DNA from: Bdellovibrionales bacterium
Lineage (GTDB): Bacteria > Bdellovibrionota > Bdellovibrionia > Bdellovibrionales > Bdellovibrionaceae
Assembly: GCA_016713585.1 (NCBI GenBank)
Contig: JADJOV010000002.1
Coordinates: 248,001-312,000 of the forward strand
Length of the DNA stretch: 64,000 bases
Direction of reading: 5' to 3'
A program made the translations under genes and the position numbers. The notes under the pieces are model-generated. The model searched no databases, was not told the DNA's origin, and was given only the letters and a program-made list of their open reading frames with translations. Below are positions 42,269 to 52,595 of the stretch, piece after piece (the stretch's first letter is position 1; each line of letters opens with the position of its first letter).

Positions 42269-43948
42269 TTGTCTTACGAAGTCATCGCTAGAAAATGGAG
42301 ACCTCAATCCTTCGACGAAATCGTTGGGCAGTCTCATATTACCCAAACGCTGACAAATTCACTCCGGAATAATCGATTACCACACGCCATTCTATTAACT
42401 GGACCCCGGGGAACTGGCAAAACTTCGTCTGCAAGAATTTTGGCGAAATCTATTCGCTGTGAAAATTCAGTCAATTTTGTTCCTTGTAATAAATGCTCCT
42501 CTTGCCTTGAAATTGCTCAGGGTCATAATATCAATGTCATTGAAATTGATGGAGCTTCGAATAATGGCGTCGATGCAATTCGGGAACTTCGAGAAACCGT
42601 GGGATATCGCCCCTCTTCTGGAAAATACAAAATTTATATTATCGATGAAGTTCACATGCTTTCGACGAGTGCCTTTAATGCCTTGTTAAAAACCCTGGAA
42701 GAGCCTCCGGAGCATGTGGTTTTTATGATGGCCACCACCGATGCACATAAAATTCCTCAAACAATTCTATCACGTTGTCAGCGTTTCGATTTTCGCAAGA
42801 TTCCTACCCGGCAAATCTCTGAACACTTAGAGAAAATCTGCCTCTCTCTTCAGGTTCAGGCTGATTTGAAGGCCTTGTGGCTCATTGCACGCCAAGGGGA
42901 CGGGTCCATGCGAGATGCCCAGAGTCTTTTGGATCAGGTGATTTCTTTTTCAGGTGGAGACGCGCTATCGGCGACAAAAGTGACAGACATCTTAGGTTTA
43001 ACCGACCGAGAGGTTTTGAATGAAACCCTGGATGGACTGGCCCATCGAAACCCTGGAAAAATTTTGAATGTGATTGCAAAGCTCGGCCAAACCGGGGTCG
43101 AACCGAAACTTTTTTGTGAAGATTTGCTTGAACTTCTTCGTCATTTGATTTTGCTCAAGGCGGCTGGGGGACAAGGGAATGTTTTTATAGATCTACCAGA
43201 CTCAGAGCTTGCCTTCTTGGCGGAACTCTCGCCAGCAGCAAGTGAAGAGGATTTTCATTTGCTCTTTGATATGCTTCTTAAGGGCATTCAAGATGTCATT
43301 CGTTCCACTTCTTCGCAAATTGTTCTGGAGGTCGTTCTTTTGAGAATGGCCGCGGCGCCAAGAATTATAGACCTTGAGGAGCTTCGCCTTCAGGGCCCAC
43401 AGGAAAAGCAACCAGCGGGCGCTCGAGTCGGAGCTGGAGACAGCCTGAAACCGTCGAATGCACTTGCTCCTATCGAAACCCGTCGTCCGGTCGTTTCTGA
43501 GGCTGCGTCACCTCGTCCTAAAAAGTACCTGGAGGCCTCCACTCCTCAAGAAAAATGGCTTCTATTTGTGAATACGATTCGTGCCAGTGATGGTTTTTTT
43601 GCAGCCAAAATCGAGAATCTATTGTTTCAAGGCGTGGACAACAAAATTATTCACCTTGGAATTCCAACTAAACTTGCTTTTTTGAGAGAGCAAATGGCTG
43701 ACCATGATCTCCGCAAAAGACTGCAAGGATTCATTGATTCATACTGGGGCGAGGGGTACTCTTTTAAAGATTCAGTGGTTGTCAAAGAAACTTCAAACGC
43801 GGAGTCTGCGATCACCTTGAACCAGAAAAAAAATCAAGTGGCCGAGGAACAAATCCACGCCCAGATTGAAAAGCTTCCTCAAATTCAGGCAGCAAAACAG
43901 ATTTTTAAAGGAATTATTAAAACCCATAAAGAAAAGGAATTATCATGA
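42269..43948 (+). CDS. dnaX: DNA polymerase III subunits gamma/tau
   Basis: 559-aa clamp-loader ATPase. SYEVIARKWRPQSFDEIVGQ is the typical N-terminus; Walker A is LLTGPRGTGKTSSARI, the zinc cysteines are in FVPCNKCSSCLEIAQG, Walker B is IYIIDEVHMLSTSAFNALLK and the arginine-finger region is TILSRCQRFDF. The start is a TTG at 42269 with GAGGGA upstream; frames starting earlier would lie in the 4.5S RNA. The stop overlaps ybaB as ATGA. Core of a dnaX-ybaB-recR-mglA-nadA transcript. Confidence 0.95.
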   Translation: MSYEVIARKWRPQSFDEIVGQSHITQTLTNSLRNNRLPHAILLTGPRGTGKTSSARILAKSIRCENSVNFVPCNKCSSCLEIAQGHNINVIEIDGASNNGVDAIRELRETVGYRPSSGKYKIYIIDEVHMLSTSAFNALLKTLEEPPEHVVFMMATTDAHKIPQTILSRCQRFDFRKIPTRQISEHLEKICLSLQVQADLKALWLIARQGDGSMRDAQSLLDQVISFSGGDALSATKVTDILGLTDREVLNETLDGLAHRNPGKILNVIAKLGQTGVEPKLFCEDLLELLRHLILLKAAGGQGNVFIDLPDSELAFLAELSPAASEEDFHLLFDMLLKGIQDVIRSTSSQIVLEVVLLRMAAAPRIIDLEELRLQGPQEKQPAGARVGAGDSLKPSNALAPIETRRPVVSEAASPRPKKYLEASTPQEKWLLFVNTIRASDGFFAAKIENLLFQGVDNKIIHLGIPTKLAFLREQMADHDLRKRLQGFIDSYWGEGYSFKDSVVVKETSNAESAITLNQKKNQVAEEQIHAQIEKLPQIQAAKQIFKGIIKTHKEKELS

Positions 43949-44266
43949 AGGGACTTTCTGGGGGCATGGCCCAACTGATGAAACAAGCCAATCAGATGCA
44001 GATGAAGATGAAGAAGACTAAGGAAGAACTTGCCAAACTCGAGTTCGAAGGCTCTTCCGGGGGGCGCTGTTAAGGTTAAAGTTAACGGAGATCACAAAAT
44101 GGTTGCTCTCACGATCGACCCCGAAGTGATTAAGTCCGGTGACGTCGAAATGCTTCAAGATTTGATTTTAACTGCGACCAACGAAGCGATGAAGGTGGCT
44201 CAGGACACTCACACCAAAGAAATGGAAAAGATCACTGGCGGAATGGGAATTCCAGGCCTATTCTAA
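43945..44266 (+). CDS. ybaB: YbaB/EbfC nucleoid-associated protein (frameshift in sequence)
   Basis: About 107-aa DNA-binding protein. Start GGMAQLMKQANQMQMKMKKT, then KEELAKLEFEGSSGG, and after a one-base change in the G6 run at 44059-44064, AVKVKVNGDHKMVALTIDPE and the ITGGMGIPGLF end. The surplus G is probably a sequence error because the rest is fully conserved. Overlaps dnaX by 4 bp. Confidence 0.88.
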
Positions 44267-44270
44267 GCCC

Positions 44271-44905
44271 ATGCTACACATCGCTGCCCTTGAAAAACTC
44301 ATTCACGAACTCAGCCGCCTGCCTGGCATCGGTCCAAAAACGGCCCAAAGACTCGCTTACCATATTTTACGTTCAGGGGCCTCCTATACGGAGCGCCTGA
44401 CAGAAGCTTTAGAGCGAGTTCAAGCTGAAGTTCACGACTGCCCGAGATGTTTCAATTTCACAGATCTTCCTTTGTGTCGGTACTGTTCGGATCCCCACCG
44501 AATCGATGATATTCTGTGTGTGGTCGAAGATCCTGCAGATGTGTTTAGAATTGAGTCCTCGGGAGCTTTTCGCGGAAGGTATCATGTCTTGCATGGAACG
44601 ATTTCGCCATTGGATGGAGTTGGCCCAGAAAATCTTAAAATTCGAGAATTAGTCGCACGAATTGAAAATGGAAATATAAATAAAAATATAGAAGAAAAAA
44701 AAACACACCGCAAATTCGAGAAGTGATTATGGCTTTGGATACTGATCTTGAAGGGGACACAACAGTTTTATACTTAAACAAGCTTCTGAGTGGTAAAGGT
44801 GTCCGCGTGAGTCGAATTGCTCACGGAATTCCGATTGGAAGTGATATTGACTTTATCGATGATCGAACGATGAGTCGGGCGCTTGAAAATCGAGTGGGGC
44901 TTTAA
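44271..44905 (+). CDS. recR: Recombination mediator RecR (frameshift in sequence)
   Basis: About 211-aa protein for RecFOR-dependent repair. HhH: LSRLPGIGPKTAQRLAYHIL; zinc finger: CPRCFNFTDLPLCRYC; TOPRIM: ILCVVEDPADVFRIE and, after the frame change, IMALDTDLEGDTTVLYLNKL. The frame slips in A9 at 44695-44703; restored it reads EEK.TPQIREVIMALDTDLE. The last codon overlaps the mglA start (TAATG). Confidence 0.9.
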
Positions 44906-45497
44906 TGTCTTTTATCAATAATAACGACAAAGAAATTCACATAAAAATTGTATACTACGGCCCTTCTTTAGGCGGTAAGACGACAAATCTTCAGTGGGTT
45001 TTTAGCCATACGGCTGAGGATAAAAATCGAATCTGATGGCCTTACACACTGAGGTCGAACGAACCTTGTTCTTTGATTTCTTGCCAATGGATATTGGCGT
45101 CATTCGAGGCTTTCGAACCAGGTTGTTGCTTTATTCAGTGCCAGGACAGAAAATCTTTGACCAGCGTCGCAAACAGATCATGACTGGGTTAGATGGTGTC
45201 ATTTTCGTAGCAGACTCTCAAAATGAGAGAATGGAAGAAAATGTCGAATCGCTCAAAAACCTGGAACAAAATTTAGATATTATTGGTTATAACATTCGGG
45301 AAGTCCCCTTGATTATGCAATACAATAAGCGAGACCTCCCAAATGCAGCTCCCCTGCGAACACTGCGTGCAACACTAAATGCCTATAACGCTCCAGAGTT
45401 TGAAGCTGTGGCCTCAGAAGGGAAGGGCGTTATTGAGTCTCTGACAGCCATGTCTAAGATTATTATTAATATTCTTAAGGGTGGATCAACGCTATGA
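44905..45497 (+). CDS. mglA: MglA-type small Ras-like GTPase (frameshift in sequence)
   Basis: About 197-aa polarity/gliding GTPase. P-loop YYGPSLGGKTTNLQ near residue 20; after a one-base correction in A5 at 45022-45026 the sequence continues LMALHTEVERTLFFDFLPMD, then LLYSVPGQKIFDQRRKQIM (switch II) and MQYNKRDLPNA (NKxD). In Myxococcus and Bdellovibrio MglA controls cell polarity and invasion or gliding. The start overlaps recR by 1 base and the stop overlaps nadA. Confidence 0.9.
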
Positions 45498-46503
45498 CGA
45501 ACCCTACGAAGAACGAGGGAATGACTAATTTTGGTTATGATATTGTTTCTGATGTTCAAAAAATCAAAAAAGAGAAGAACGCAGTCATTCTGGCTCACTA
45601 TTATCAAGAGGGAGATATTCAAGATATCGCGGATTTTATCGGAGATAGTTATTACCTAGCCAAAAAAGGTCAAGAGTGCCAGCAAGATGTTATCTTATTG
45701 GCTGGCGTCGTATTCATGGCCGAAAGTGTTAAAATTCTGAATCCAAAAAAGAAAGTGTTGGTTCCTGATTTAGCTGCAGGATGTTCCCTTGTTCAGGGCT
45801 CTCCGATAGGCGCCTATCGTGCCTGGCGAGAAAAACACCCGACAGCCCTGGCCGTGACCTATATTAATTCCAGCGCCGAGGTTAAAGCGATCTCTGACGT
45901 GATTGTGACCTCTTCCAACGCGCAAAAAATCGTGGAATCAATTCCGCGCGAGCGCCAAATTCTCTTCGGGCCAGATCAGCATCTTGGTCGGTTTTGAGTC
46001 AGAAGTTAAACCGTGAGTTTATCTTGTGGCCCGGCTCCTGCGAGGTTCATGTATTATTTCACGCGAAGGAACTTCATAACCTGACCCTGGAGCATCCAGA
46101 TGCGGTAGTTATCGCGCACCCAGAATGCGAGCAGAGCGTTCTCAATTATGCGACAGTTATTGGGTCGACCTCACGGCTCTTAGAGGAAGTTCAGAATAAC
46201 CCAGCTAAGAAATTTATCGTGGCAACCGAAACAGGAATTTTCCATCAAATGCAAAAACTGCGGCCGGACGTCACTTTAATTCAGGCGCCGATCAAAGATA
46301 AATCCTGTGCCTGCAACAATTGTCCCTATATGAAATTGAACTCAATGGAAAAGATTAAAAAGGCTTTGTTGAGCTCCCAGCCCGAAGTGACCCTTTCAGA
46401 ATCTTTGCGGAGCCAGGCTCAGATTTCATTGGATCGAATGATGGCTCTCAGCGCAGGTCAATCCGTGACTTGGCCAGATCGATTTGTGAACCCCGAGCCT
46501 TAG
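45494..46503 (+). CDS. nadA: Quinolinate synthase A (frameshift in sequence)
   Basis: About 336-aa Fe-S enzyme that makes quinolinate from iminoaspartate and DHAP for NAD synthesis. Visible are VILAHYYQEGDIQDIADFIG and the three cluster cysteines in LAAGCSLVQ, AHPECEQSV and ACNNCPYM. The frame changes in T4 at 45992-45995; corrected, it reads FGPDQHLGRFLSQKLNREFI. ATGA overlap with mglA. The partner nadB is not in the window. Confidence 0.92.
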
Positions 46504-46505
46504 GC

Positions 46506-47122
46506 ATGGGAAAGATCAATATTTTTGAAGATCTTAAAATAATTGAAATCCGCTTTCGGGAAATTCTTCAGTGCCCAAGTCTAGAGATTAGGCTCTCACG
46601 AGAATGGGGGGCCGAACACTCAACCCATCGTCAAGATATTCGACAGGGAATCCTGAATAGTTTTCCAACACTGAATTCCCTCGAGATTTTAAACTTAAGC
46701 CAGGCACCGGTCACGACTCCTGCAACGGCGAGCTTGCCGCATCCACGATTTTCTATATCACATGCAACTGGGCTTGGCGGTTTTGCGGTCTCTCTTCAGG
46801 GATCAGTCGGCTTTGATATTGAGGTTGTGGCACGCGTGACCTCAAAAATTGCACATCGTGTGGCTATTGGAAAAGAACTTGAATTGGCACCGAATCCGGC
46901 GGTTTTGTGGGTGGCAAAGGAAGCAATTTTCAAAGGACTTCGCCCCTTTTGCAACCGACCACTCTCTCGCAAATTGAAACAATTTGTTGGAAAAAAGTTG
47001 ACCCACTTTTCAACACCTTTGAACTTCATCATCCCAAGAAATATGGAATCTCCGCTGGAAAAGGCTGTTCCTTCTGTAATGGTCATTATGCAATTGAAAT
47101 ATTCACTGAACTCCAGAATTGA
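46506..47122 (+). CDS. 4'-phosphopantetheinyl transferase (frameshift in sequence)
   Basis: About 206-aa protein. FSISHATGLGGFAVS, SVGFDIEVVARV (metal Asp-x-Glu) and LWVAKEAIFKGLRPF (WxxKEAxxK) are Sfp/AcpT-type motifs for moving phosphopantetheine from CoA to a carrier protein. After T4 at 46947-46950 a one-base change gives LQPTTLSQIETICWKKVDPL and a natural end at 47122; the unshifted frame runs to 47126 with unusual composition. Two bp after nadA. The 260 bp that follow hold no convincing gene. Confidence 0.75.
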
Positions 47123-47382
47123 CTGAGGCCATAAGACTTTGAAGCGGCTTCGTGTATTTCCGCGGTTAACACCGTCTCTCAATTTAGAACAATTTGCCGA
47201 AAATGGGCTCATTCTCGCTTTGACACATAGGAGTTTAATCAGACTGGTCACTCTCCAACCTTCCTTGGAATGGCCTTGCATGATGGATTTTGCGGAATTG
47301 AATCTTTTTAGAATTCTCCGTAACTTTTCTCTTAACTTTGGTCCGGCGTTCACCGAAGAGACTGTTAGAAAGTAGGTGGGTC

Positions 47383-47775
47383 ATGGTTAAGAAAGGACAA
47401 CAGAGAAGACTTTCTCCAAGAAAGGAACTCGCTCGTGTCATGGTATCCTATGTTGCATCCATGGAAGACCTCGCAAAAATCGCTCGAAACTGTGAGATTT
47501 TGGATGCTTCTATCAGCGGGCTACTCCTGCTGGTGAAACGAAAAGATCTTATTCCCCCGTCATTGCGAGGAAACTTAAATCTGGATATGTTAGTCGGTCA
47601 CCGAATATTCATGAGAATCGAAGATATGAATTTGGAGATCTCCGGAAAAATTGCTCGCACTAAGTTTTTGGGCAAGCAAGGATTTCATTTGGCCGTTGAT
47701 TATACTGAAGAATCCCCTGAGTATTGGCGGGAATGCCTAATGGATCTATTGCCAGCACCTGGCGAAATTGACTAG
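47383..47775 (+). CDS. PilZ-domain protein
   Basis: 130-aa single-domain protein. RRLSPRKELARVMVSY carries the basic c-di-GMP-binding stretch and NCEILDASISGLLLLVKR the (D/N)xSxxG motif of PilZ. Such proteins transmit c-di-GMP signals to motility or exopolysaccharide systems. The start at 47383 is preferred (AGGTGGG 4 bases upstream); the frame is open to 47338. Confidence 0.75.
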   Translation: MVKKGQQRRLSPRKELARVMVSYVASMEDLAKIARNCEILDASISGLLLLVKRKDLIPPSLRGNLNLDMLVGHRIFMRIEDMNLEISGKIARTKFLGKQGFHLAVDYTEESPEYWRECLMDLLPAPGEID

Positions 47776-47785
47776 AACCAAAATC

Positions 47786-47804
47786 CCAGCTCTCGCCGAG
47801 CTGG
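47786..47804 (-). terminator. Stem-loop between convergent genes
   Basis: CCAGCTC and GAGCTGG form a perfect 7-bp stem with a 5-nt loop, followed on the minus strand by GGATTTTGG. It lies between the PilZ gene and the convergent unknown gene and may stop transcription from either side. Confidence 0.55.
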
Positions 47805-47817
47805 AACTCAAAGGAAT

Positions 47818-48513
47818 CTAGAGGTCTACGAAAGGTGGCAAGTCTTTTTCTTGGCTCAGAAGAATCGAGTAGTGAGGTGGCAGAAACCACGATATCGCTT
47901 CAGCAATATCAGAGTATTCATTCTCAGGTGGATTTCCCAGAGAACTCAGTGAAAAAGCAAGATCATAAAATTTTGCCTTTGCTGCATCTGTGCCAGGTTG
48001 TTTAGCATCCGCCTCCAAGACCAAAATCTTAACTGCAAACAACCCCTGATCTCGAAAAAAGTCGCGTAATACCTTACGAACATAGCCAGGCAAAAAACTC
48101 TCGGTGGGTGGACCTGCCCTCAGACCATCTTCCTTCGAGAGGACCACGCTACCGGTTGGAATATCGGATTGATCTCGAAAGAAAAGTCCATTTTCTCTGA
48201 AATGCCAAATCATTCCATAGGGAAATACATAATCAGGGTACTCTTGTTCTGGATTTACAACGAGACCTATTCCCTTATCTGCCAACCAACCTAAAATTTT
48301 CTGTACCGGTTCGGGCGAACTTTCTGGGGTCGTAGCAACCTTATCTTCTGAGGTGGTTTTCACCAATAAATAAGGCCAGCTATCCGGGCCAGTTATCGGC
48401 TCCTCTGAAATTAATTCAACTGAGGAGCTAGTTAGCTGTGAAAAGAAATGGTTTTCCCAATTTCGATCACGGTCGGTGGGAGCAAAGGCAAGAAGTTCTG
48501 TGAGTGTTTTCAT
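47818..48513 (-). CDS. Unknown conserved-looking protein
   Basis: 231-aa soluble protein without signal peptide (LLAFAPTDRDRNWENHFFSQ, EEPITGPDSWPYLLVKT, YPDYVFPYGMIWHFRENGLF). Regular length, good coding composition and clear boundaries argue that it is real, but no family is recognised. It is followed by the stem-loop at 47786-47804 and lies 86 bp downstream of menE. Confidence 0.65.
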   Translation of the reverse strand: MKTLTELLAFAPTDRDRNWENHFFSQLTSSSVELISEEPITGPDSWPYLLVKTTSEDKVATTPESSPEPVQKILGWLADKGIGLVVNPEQEYPDYVFPYGMIWHFRENGLFFRDQSDIPTGSVVLSKEDGLRAGPPTESFLPGYVRKVLRDFFRDQGLFAVKILVLEADAKQPGTDAAKAKFYDLAFSLSSLGNPPENEYSDIAEAISWFLPPHYSILLSQEKDLPPFVDL

Positions 48514-48599
48514 TATTTGTCTGCATAGCGCAGTAATTCATCATTGCCAATGTCGTTCTCAATAAAATTTGACTAAAAACGTCAAATCGGGAAACCTTT

Positions 48600-49727
48600 T
48601 TATCTATTGTTTAACTTTTTCCAAAGAATTTTACCGAGATCACTTCTAGGCAAAAGAGATATTCTTTGCACTGAACGAATTTTCTGATTCGGAAGTACTC
48701 GCCGATTAAATTGCGCTTTCATGGCCTCAATTTCTATCTCCGACCCAGTAAACGAATCCTCAACAAGAAGCTGAATCTCGTGCCCAAGCCTTTCAGAGGG
48801 AACTGCCCAAACGGCTGTCGATGATTGTCCCCTTGAGACTACTTCCCAAATTTCACGGAGGCCCTGCATGTGAGTTCCCTCCCCACCGATCTTGACGAAG
48901 TCTGAACTTCGGCCGAGCAAGATGAGTCCATCCCTCCCTTTTTCGACCATATCTTCAGTCCAAAACCAACCATCAGAATCTCGAATGGATTCAAAAACAA
49001 CCTCATCCCGTGAGTTTCTATAAATCCGACCAGTGGCTAAGCTTGGGCAGCGAATTCCCAAAACACCGTTAATATTTACATTCATCTCGACATTCTTCAA
49101 TGGCCGCAAAATCTGATCTTCAGAGAGGGACACCATTGAGGCGGTTTCAGTCATTCCATAGGTCAACCAAACTTTCCAACCAAGCTCCGCGGCCGACTCC
49201 TTCAGCTCTGGACTGAGAAAGCCTCCACCAACAAGCAAGGCCTTCATTGAATTCGGAGCCTTGATTCCATTTTTCACCAGGTCATAGACTTGAGTGGGCA
49301 CCACGGACATATAGGTGACTGGATTATCTTTAAGAACTTTTGCGATTCGACTGATATCCCAAACATTTTCGGAAATGACCGAACAAGAGCAAATCTGAGC
49401 CCTGGCCAGAATAGCCAGACCGCCTACATGGTGAAGCGGAAGCACTCTGAGCCAGAGATCAGATGCCTTCAAATCCAAGAAATCGCAAACACTCACGGCA
49501 TTTGCCAAAAAATCAGCTTTCGCAAGAACCACCAACTTAACATATCTGTCCGCAGCAGTGGTCGACCCCGAGGACGCTAGAATTAGACAGGAGGTCAGGT
49601 GCTGGGAATCTATGACTTGCACTGCCAAATCCGTCATCCATGTCCTTGCCTCTGGAGTGAGACGTGGATTTAAAAGCAAAACATTCTGCTGAGAGGTCCA
49701 AGAAATTTCACCTGGATTCACTTCCAT
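48600..49727 (-). CDS. menE: o-Succinylbenzoate-CoA ligase
   Basis: 375-aa acyl-CoA synthetase of menaquinone synthesis. ANL motifs: LILASSGSTTAADRYVKLVV (P-loop-like), LPLHHVGGLAILARAQ, WLTYGMTETASMVSLS and SDFVKIGGEGTH (hinge region). Short for the family (E. coli 451 aa) but all motifs are present. It overlaps menC by 10 bp and is the last gene of menB-menA-menC-menE. Confidence 0.88.
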   Translation of the reverse strand: MEVNPGEISWTSQQNVLLLNPRLTPEARTWMTDLAVQVIDSQHLTSCLILASSGSTTAADRYVKLVVLAKADFLANAVSVCDFLDLKASDLWLRVLPLHHVGGLAILARAQICSCSVISENVWDISRIAKVLKDNPVTYMSVVPTQVYDLVKNGIKAPNSMKALLVGGGFLSPELKESAAELGWKVWLTYGMTETASMVSLSEDQILRPLKNVEMNVNINGVLGIRCPSLATGRIYRNSRDEVVFESIRDSDGWFWTEDMVEKGRDGLILLGRSSDFVKIGGEGTHMQGLREIWEVVSRGQSSTAVWAVPSERLGHEIQLLVEDSFTGSEIEIEAMKAQFNRRVLPNQKIRSVQRISLLPRSDLGKILWKKLNNR

Positions 49728-50749
49728 TTCTGAGACTCCAAGAGAGCCGTAAATCCAAGGCCATAGGATGTTTCCTGATCCACGAGATTCATCCTTGGGC
49801 CGACCCTTTTGATTCGAACGCTAAAATCATCGGATTGATATAATTCTATAGTTTGGCAGCCCGCAACCATCGAAAGATTTTGGAATTCTTGTTGCAGCTT
49901 GTGCGCAAATCCCAAAGCCATCAAAACCCCAAGGGGATGATCCATGGCACTGGTGATCGTAATTTTGGTTTGATGCTTTTGTGCCTGTTTAATCCAGAAA
50001 TTCAAATCAGAACGTGACGGCTTGACAACGACGACGTCCCAACAATTGGAAGGTAGCTGTTTAGCCAAAGCTGCCTCAGCCTGCCAATCAAGGGCAATTG
50101 GCACTAGGGCTCTCAAGTGCGCCCAATCTTTTTGATCGAAAGGACAAGGATCTTCAAAATACTCAATTTTAGTTCTTTCCTCAGGAGGCAACTGCAACAA
50201 AAAAGAATGAGCCTCATCGTATGTGAATTTGGCATTGGCATCGAGCCGCAAAAGTAATTTACTTGTATTTAAAATTTGTTTAACTACAAGAACTTCCCGG
50301 CTGGAATCTTGACCGACCTTTATCTTAAGATGGGTAAACCCCTCGTGCTCAAGGCCATTGAGATATCCAGCGAGGTCTCGTGTCCTGCTTGGATGCCCCG
50401 AAACGGTCTCATCCAGAATGTCCAAGAGGAGAGCATTGTTCGTTACCTGTTCCACTCCGGTCAGGAAGCTTTGCTTCTTTTGCCGATATTGTGCGTCGAT
50501 AAATGCGTTTTGAACCGCACGCTCCGCTAAAGGGGTCAGCCTTGATAATTTTTTCCCTTTAGATTGGAGCGAAATCAGGTGGTCGGCTAAAGCGGGTTCT
50601 CCGAATTCGACCCAGGGGTGCAAGTCTGCATATCCAACACCGACCTCAGGAAATTCAAATTTTAACAAAGCACCGGTTCGTCTTCTGTGGGACGAAGGAT
50701 CTCTTGGGATCAGCTCGTAGGGACTGCTCCAGCATTTCAGAAGATCCAT
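49718..50749 (-). CDS. menC: o-Succinylbenzoate synthase
   Basis: 343-aa enolase-superfamily enzyme that dehydrates SHCHC to o-succinylbenzoate. THLKIKVGQD (KxK catalytic Lys), LLRLDANAKFTYDEA (metal Asp), IEYFEDPCPFD (metal Glu) and IALDWQAEAAL (third ligand), then VVVKPSRSDL (second Lys). Overlaps menA by 13 bp. Confidence 0.9.
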   Translation of the reverse strand: MDLLKCWSSPYELIPRDPSSHRRRTGALLKFEFPEVGVGYADLHPWVEFGEPALADHLISLQSKGKKLSRLTPLAERAVQNAFIDAQYRQKKQSFLTGVEQVTNNALLLDILDETVSGHPSRTRDLAGYLNGLEHEGFTHLKIKVGQDSSREVLVVKQILNTSKLLLRLDANAKFTYDEAHSFLLQLPPEERTKIEYFEDPCPFDQKDWAHLRALVPIALDWQAEAALAKQLPSNCWDVVVVKPSRSDLNFWIKQAQKHQTKITITSAMDHPLGVLMALGFAHKLQQEFQNLSMVAGCQTIELYQSDDFSVRIKRVGPRMNLVDQETSYGLGFTALLESQKWK

Positions 50750-51636
50750 AAACCCAAAGAGGCCAGTGTGCCAAAACTTAAATGGAGGGCAGCACTTTGC
50801 CCCAAGAATCTATTGTAGAGGGGACTTGGTTCATTTTGAAAAATATTTTTCACAATCAAAAGCGCCAGGGGTAAACTGAGCAACGAAAACAGCGCAACCT
50901 CACGGCTTCCATTCACCCACCAGTAGAGACCAAGAAGGAAGGGCCCAAGAGATAAACTTGCAATCTCATAGCGAATGGCGGTGACTCCAAGCCGCACGGC
51001 TAAAGTTTTCTTGTTAACTAGTCGATCCCCCTGAATGTCCCGCAGATTATTGATAGCAATTAAAACTGCGGCGTGAAGACCGATTTGTAAACCCAAAACA
51101 ACTCCAGTCATCGACCAAGAAAGCGTCTGCAAAAAGTACATCCCATTGACTGCGACCAATCCGAAAAAAAGAACTACAAAAAGATCTCCAAGTCCCAAAT
51201 AAGCTAAGGGCAAGGGACCCGCCGTGTAGCTATAGCCGAGTAAAATTGAAATCAATCCAATAAGGATGATAGGCAGCCCACCCCGCAAAACCAGCGGAAC
51301 TCCGCATGCGAGGGCCACCACAAAACACAGACCTGCCAAAAGCATCACGGTTTGAGCCGACAAAACCCCTGATTGAGTAATTCTCCACGGGCCAAGCCGA
51401 GAGTCCGAGTCAGCGCCCTTTTTGAAGTCCACCGCATCATTCACAAGGTTCGTTCCGATCTGGATAAAAACAGATGCCAAGATTGCATACAGCAATACAA
51501 AACCATCAAATAGTTTTTCGTTGTGATAGGCTAAGGCCGACCCAGCCAAACAGGGAATCAACCCTGCAGTCAGAGTTTTCGGCCGAAAAGCAAAAAAAAT
51601 ACTTTGAACAAGGCTTCGAGGCAAATTTCGACTCAT
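50737..51636 (-). CDS. menA: 1,4-dihydroxy-2-naphthoate polyprenyltransferase
   Basis: 299-aa UbiA-family membrane enzyme with about eight hydrophobic segments. The two Asp-rich motifs are GTNLVNDAVDFKKGAD and INNLRDIQGDRLVNKK. It attaches the isoprenoid chain to DHNA, giving demethylmenaquinone. The start overlaps the menB stop as ATGA. Confidence 0.92.
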   Translation of the reverse strand: MSRNLPRSLVQSIFFAFRPKTLTAGLIPCLAGSALAYHNEKLFDGFVLLYAILASVFIQIGTNLVNDAVDFKKGADSDSRLGPWRITQSGVLSAQTVMLLAGLCFVVALACGVPLVLRGGLPIILIGLISILLGYSYTAGPLPLAYLGLGDLFVVLFFGLVAVNGMYFLQTLSWSMTGVVLGLQIGLHAAVLIAINNLRDIQGDRLVNKKTLAVRLGVTAIRYEIASLSLGPFLLGLYWWVNGSREVALFSLLSLPLALLIVKNIFQNEPSPLYNRFLGQSAALHLSFGTLASLGLWIF

Positions 51637-52498
51637 GGAAGGCGTGGAAATTTCTTGAAGTTGGGTTTGCGTTTTTCAACATAGGCGTTTCGACCCTCTT
51701 GAGCCTCTTCAGACATATAATACAAAAGTGTCGCGTTTCCAGCTAGATCCAAAAGCCCCATTTGTCCATCCAGCTCGGCATTGAAGCAAGACTTCAAGCA
51801 GCGAAGGGCCATTGGTGAATGTTGCATTATTTCTCGCGCCCACTTGACTGTTTCAATCTCCAGATCTGCTAAAGGAACAACTGTGTTAACCAAACCCATT
51901 TCAAGCGCCTGCTGGGCATCATACTGGCGACATAGGTACCAAATTTCGCGGGCTTTCTTCTGACCAATCGTACGAGCCAGAAAGCTAGAACCTAAACGAC
52001 CATCAAAGGAGCCTACTCGCGGACCCGTTTGACCAAAGCGAGCGTTGTCCGCAGCAATAGTGAGGTCGCAGACGACATGCAAAACGTGACCACCACCTAT
52101 CGCGTAGCCAGCAACCATCGCGATGACAGGTTTTGGAATCTGACGAATTTGCTTTTGGACATCCAAAATATTTAGGCGAGGAACGCCGTCACTACCCACA
52201 TAGCCAGCATGGCCGCGAACACTCTGGTCGCCACCAGAACAAAATGCAAGGGGACCCTCTCCGCACAGAATGATCACACCTAGCTCTTGATCCTCGCGGG
52301 CAATCTCGAAGGCTTCTTTGAGTTCAAAAACCGTCTGAGGTCGAAAAGCATTTCGTTTTTCGGGTCGATTGATTGTGATTTTCGCAATTCCGTCGGCAGT
52401 TCTCTCAAAACGAATATCTTTGAATTTCTTAATTGCACTCCATTTTCCTGGGATGTGATTTGAGTCGAAGACTTTTCGTTTGAAAGTGTAGGTTCCAT
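51633..52498 (-). CDS. menB: 1,4-dihydroxy-2-naphthoyl-CoA synthase (frameshift in sequence)
   Basis: About 289-aa crotonase-family enzyme that closes the naphthoquinone ring. TINRPEKRNAFRPQTVFELK, LAFCSGGDQSVRGHAGYVGS (oxyanion loop), GYAIGGGHVLHVVCDLTIAA and QTGPRVGSFDGRLGSSFLAR are all present. The first ten codons (MEPTLSNEK) are in another frame, joined by a missing base in T4 at 52473-52476 to VFDSNHIPGKWSAIKKFKDI. AAGGA precedes the ATG at 52498. Confidence 0.9.
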
Positions 52499-52595
52499 TT
52501 TTTTCCTTATTGATTGTTCCCGTAACGACCCAGACCGGCTGTGTTGTCGATCTATATCATTGACATCATAAAAACTCAATTGGGAAGATGGGTCT

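Noticed and set aside
46796..47353. Minus-strand 185-codon open frame
   Set aside because: Antisense to the phosphopantetheinyl transferase gene, no family features, and composition of a shadow frame.
47139..47375. Plus-strand 78-codon frame with TTG start between the phosphopantetheinyl transferase and PilZ genes
   Set aside because: No ribosome site, no recognisable motif, and no sign of coupling; could be a remnant but cannot be supported.
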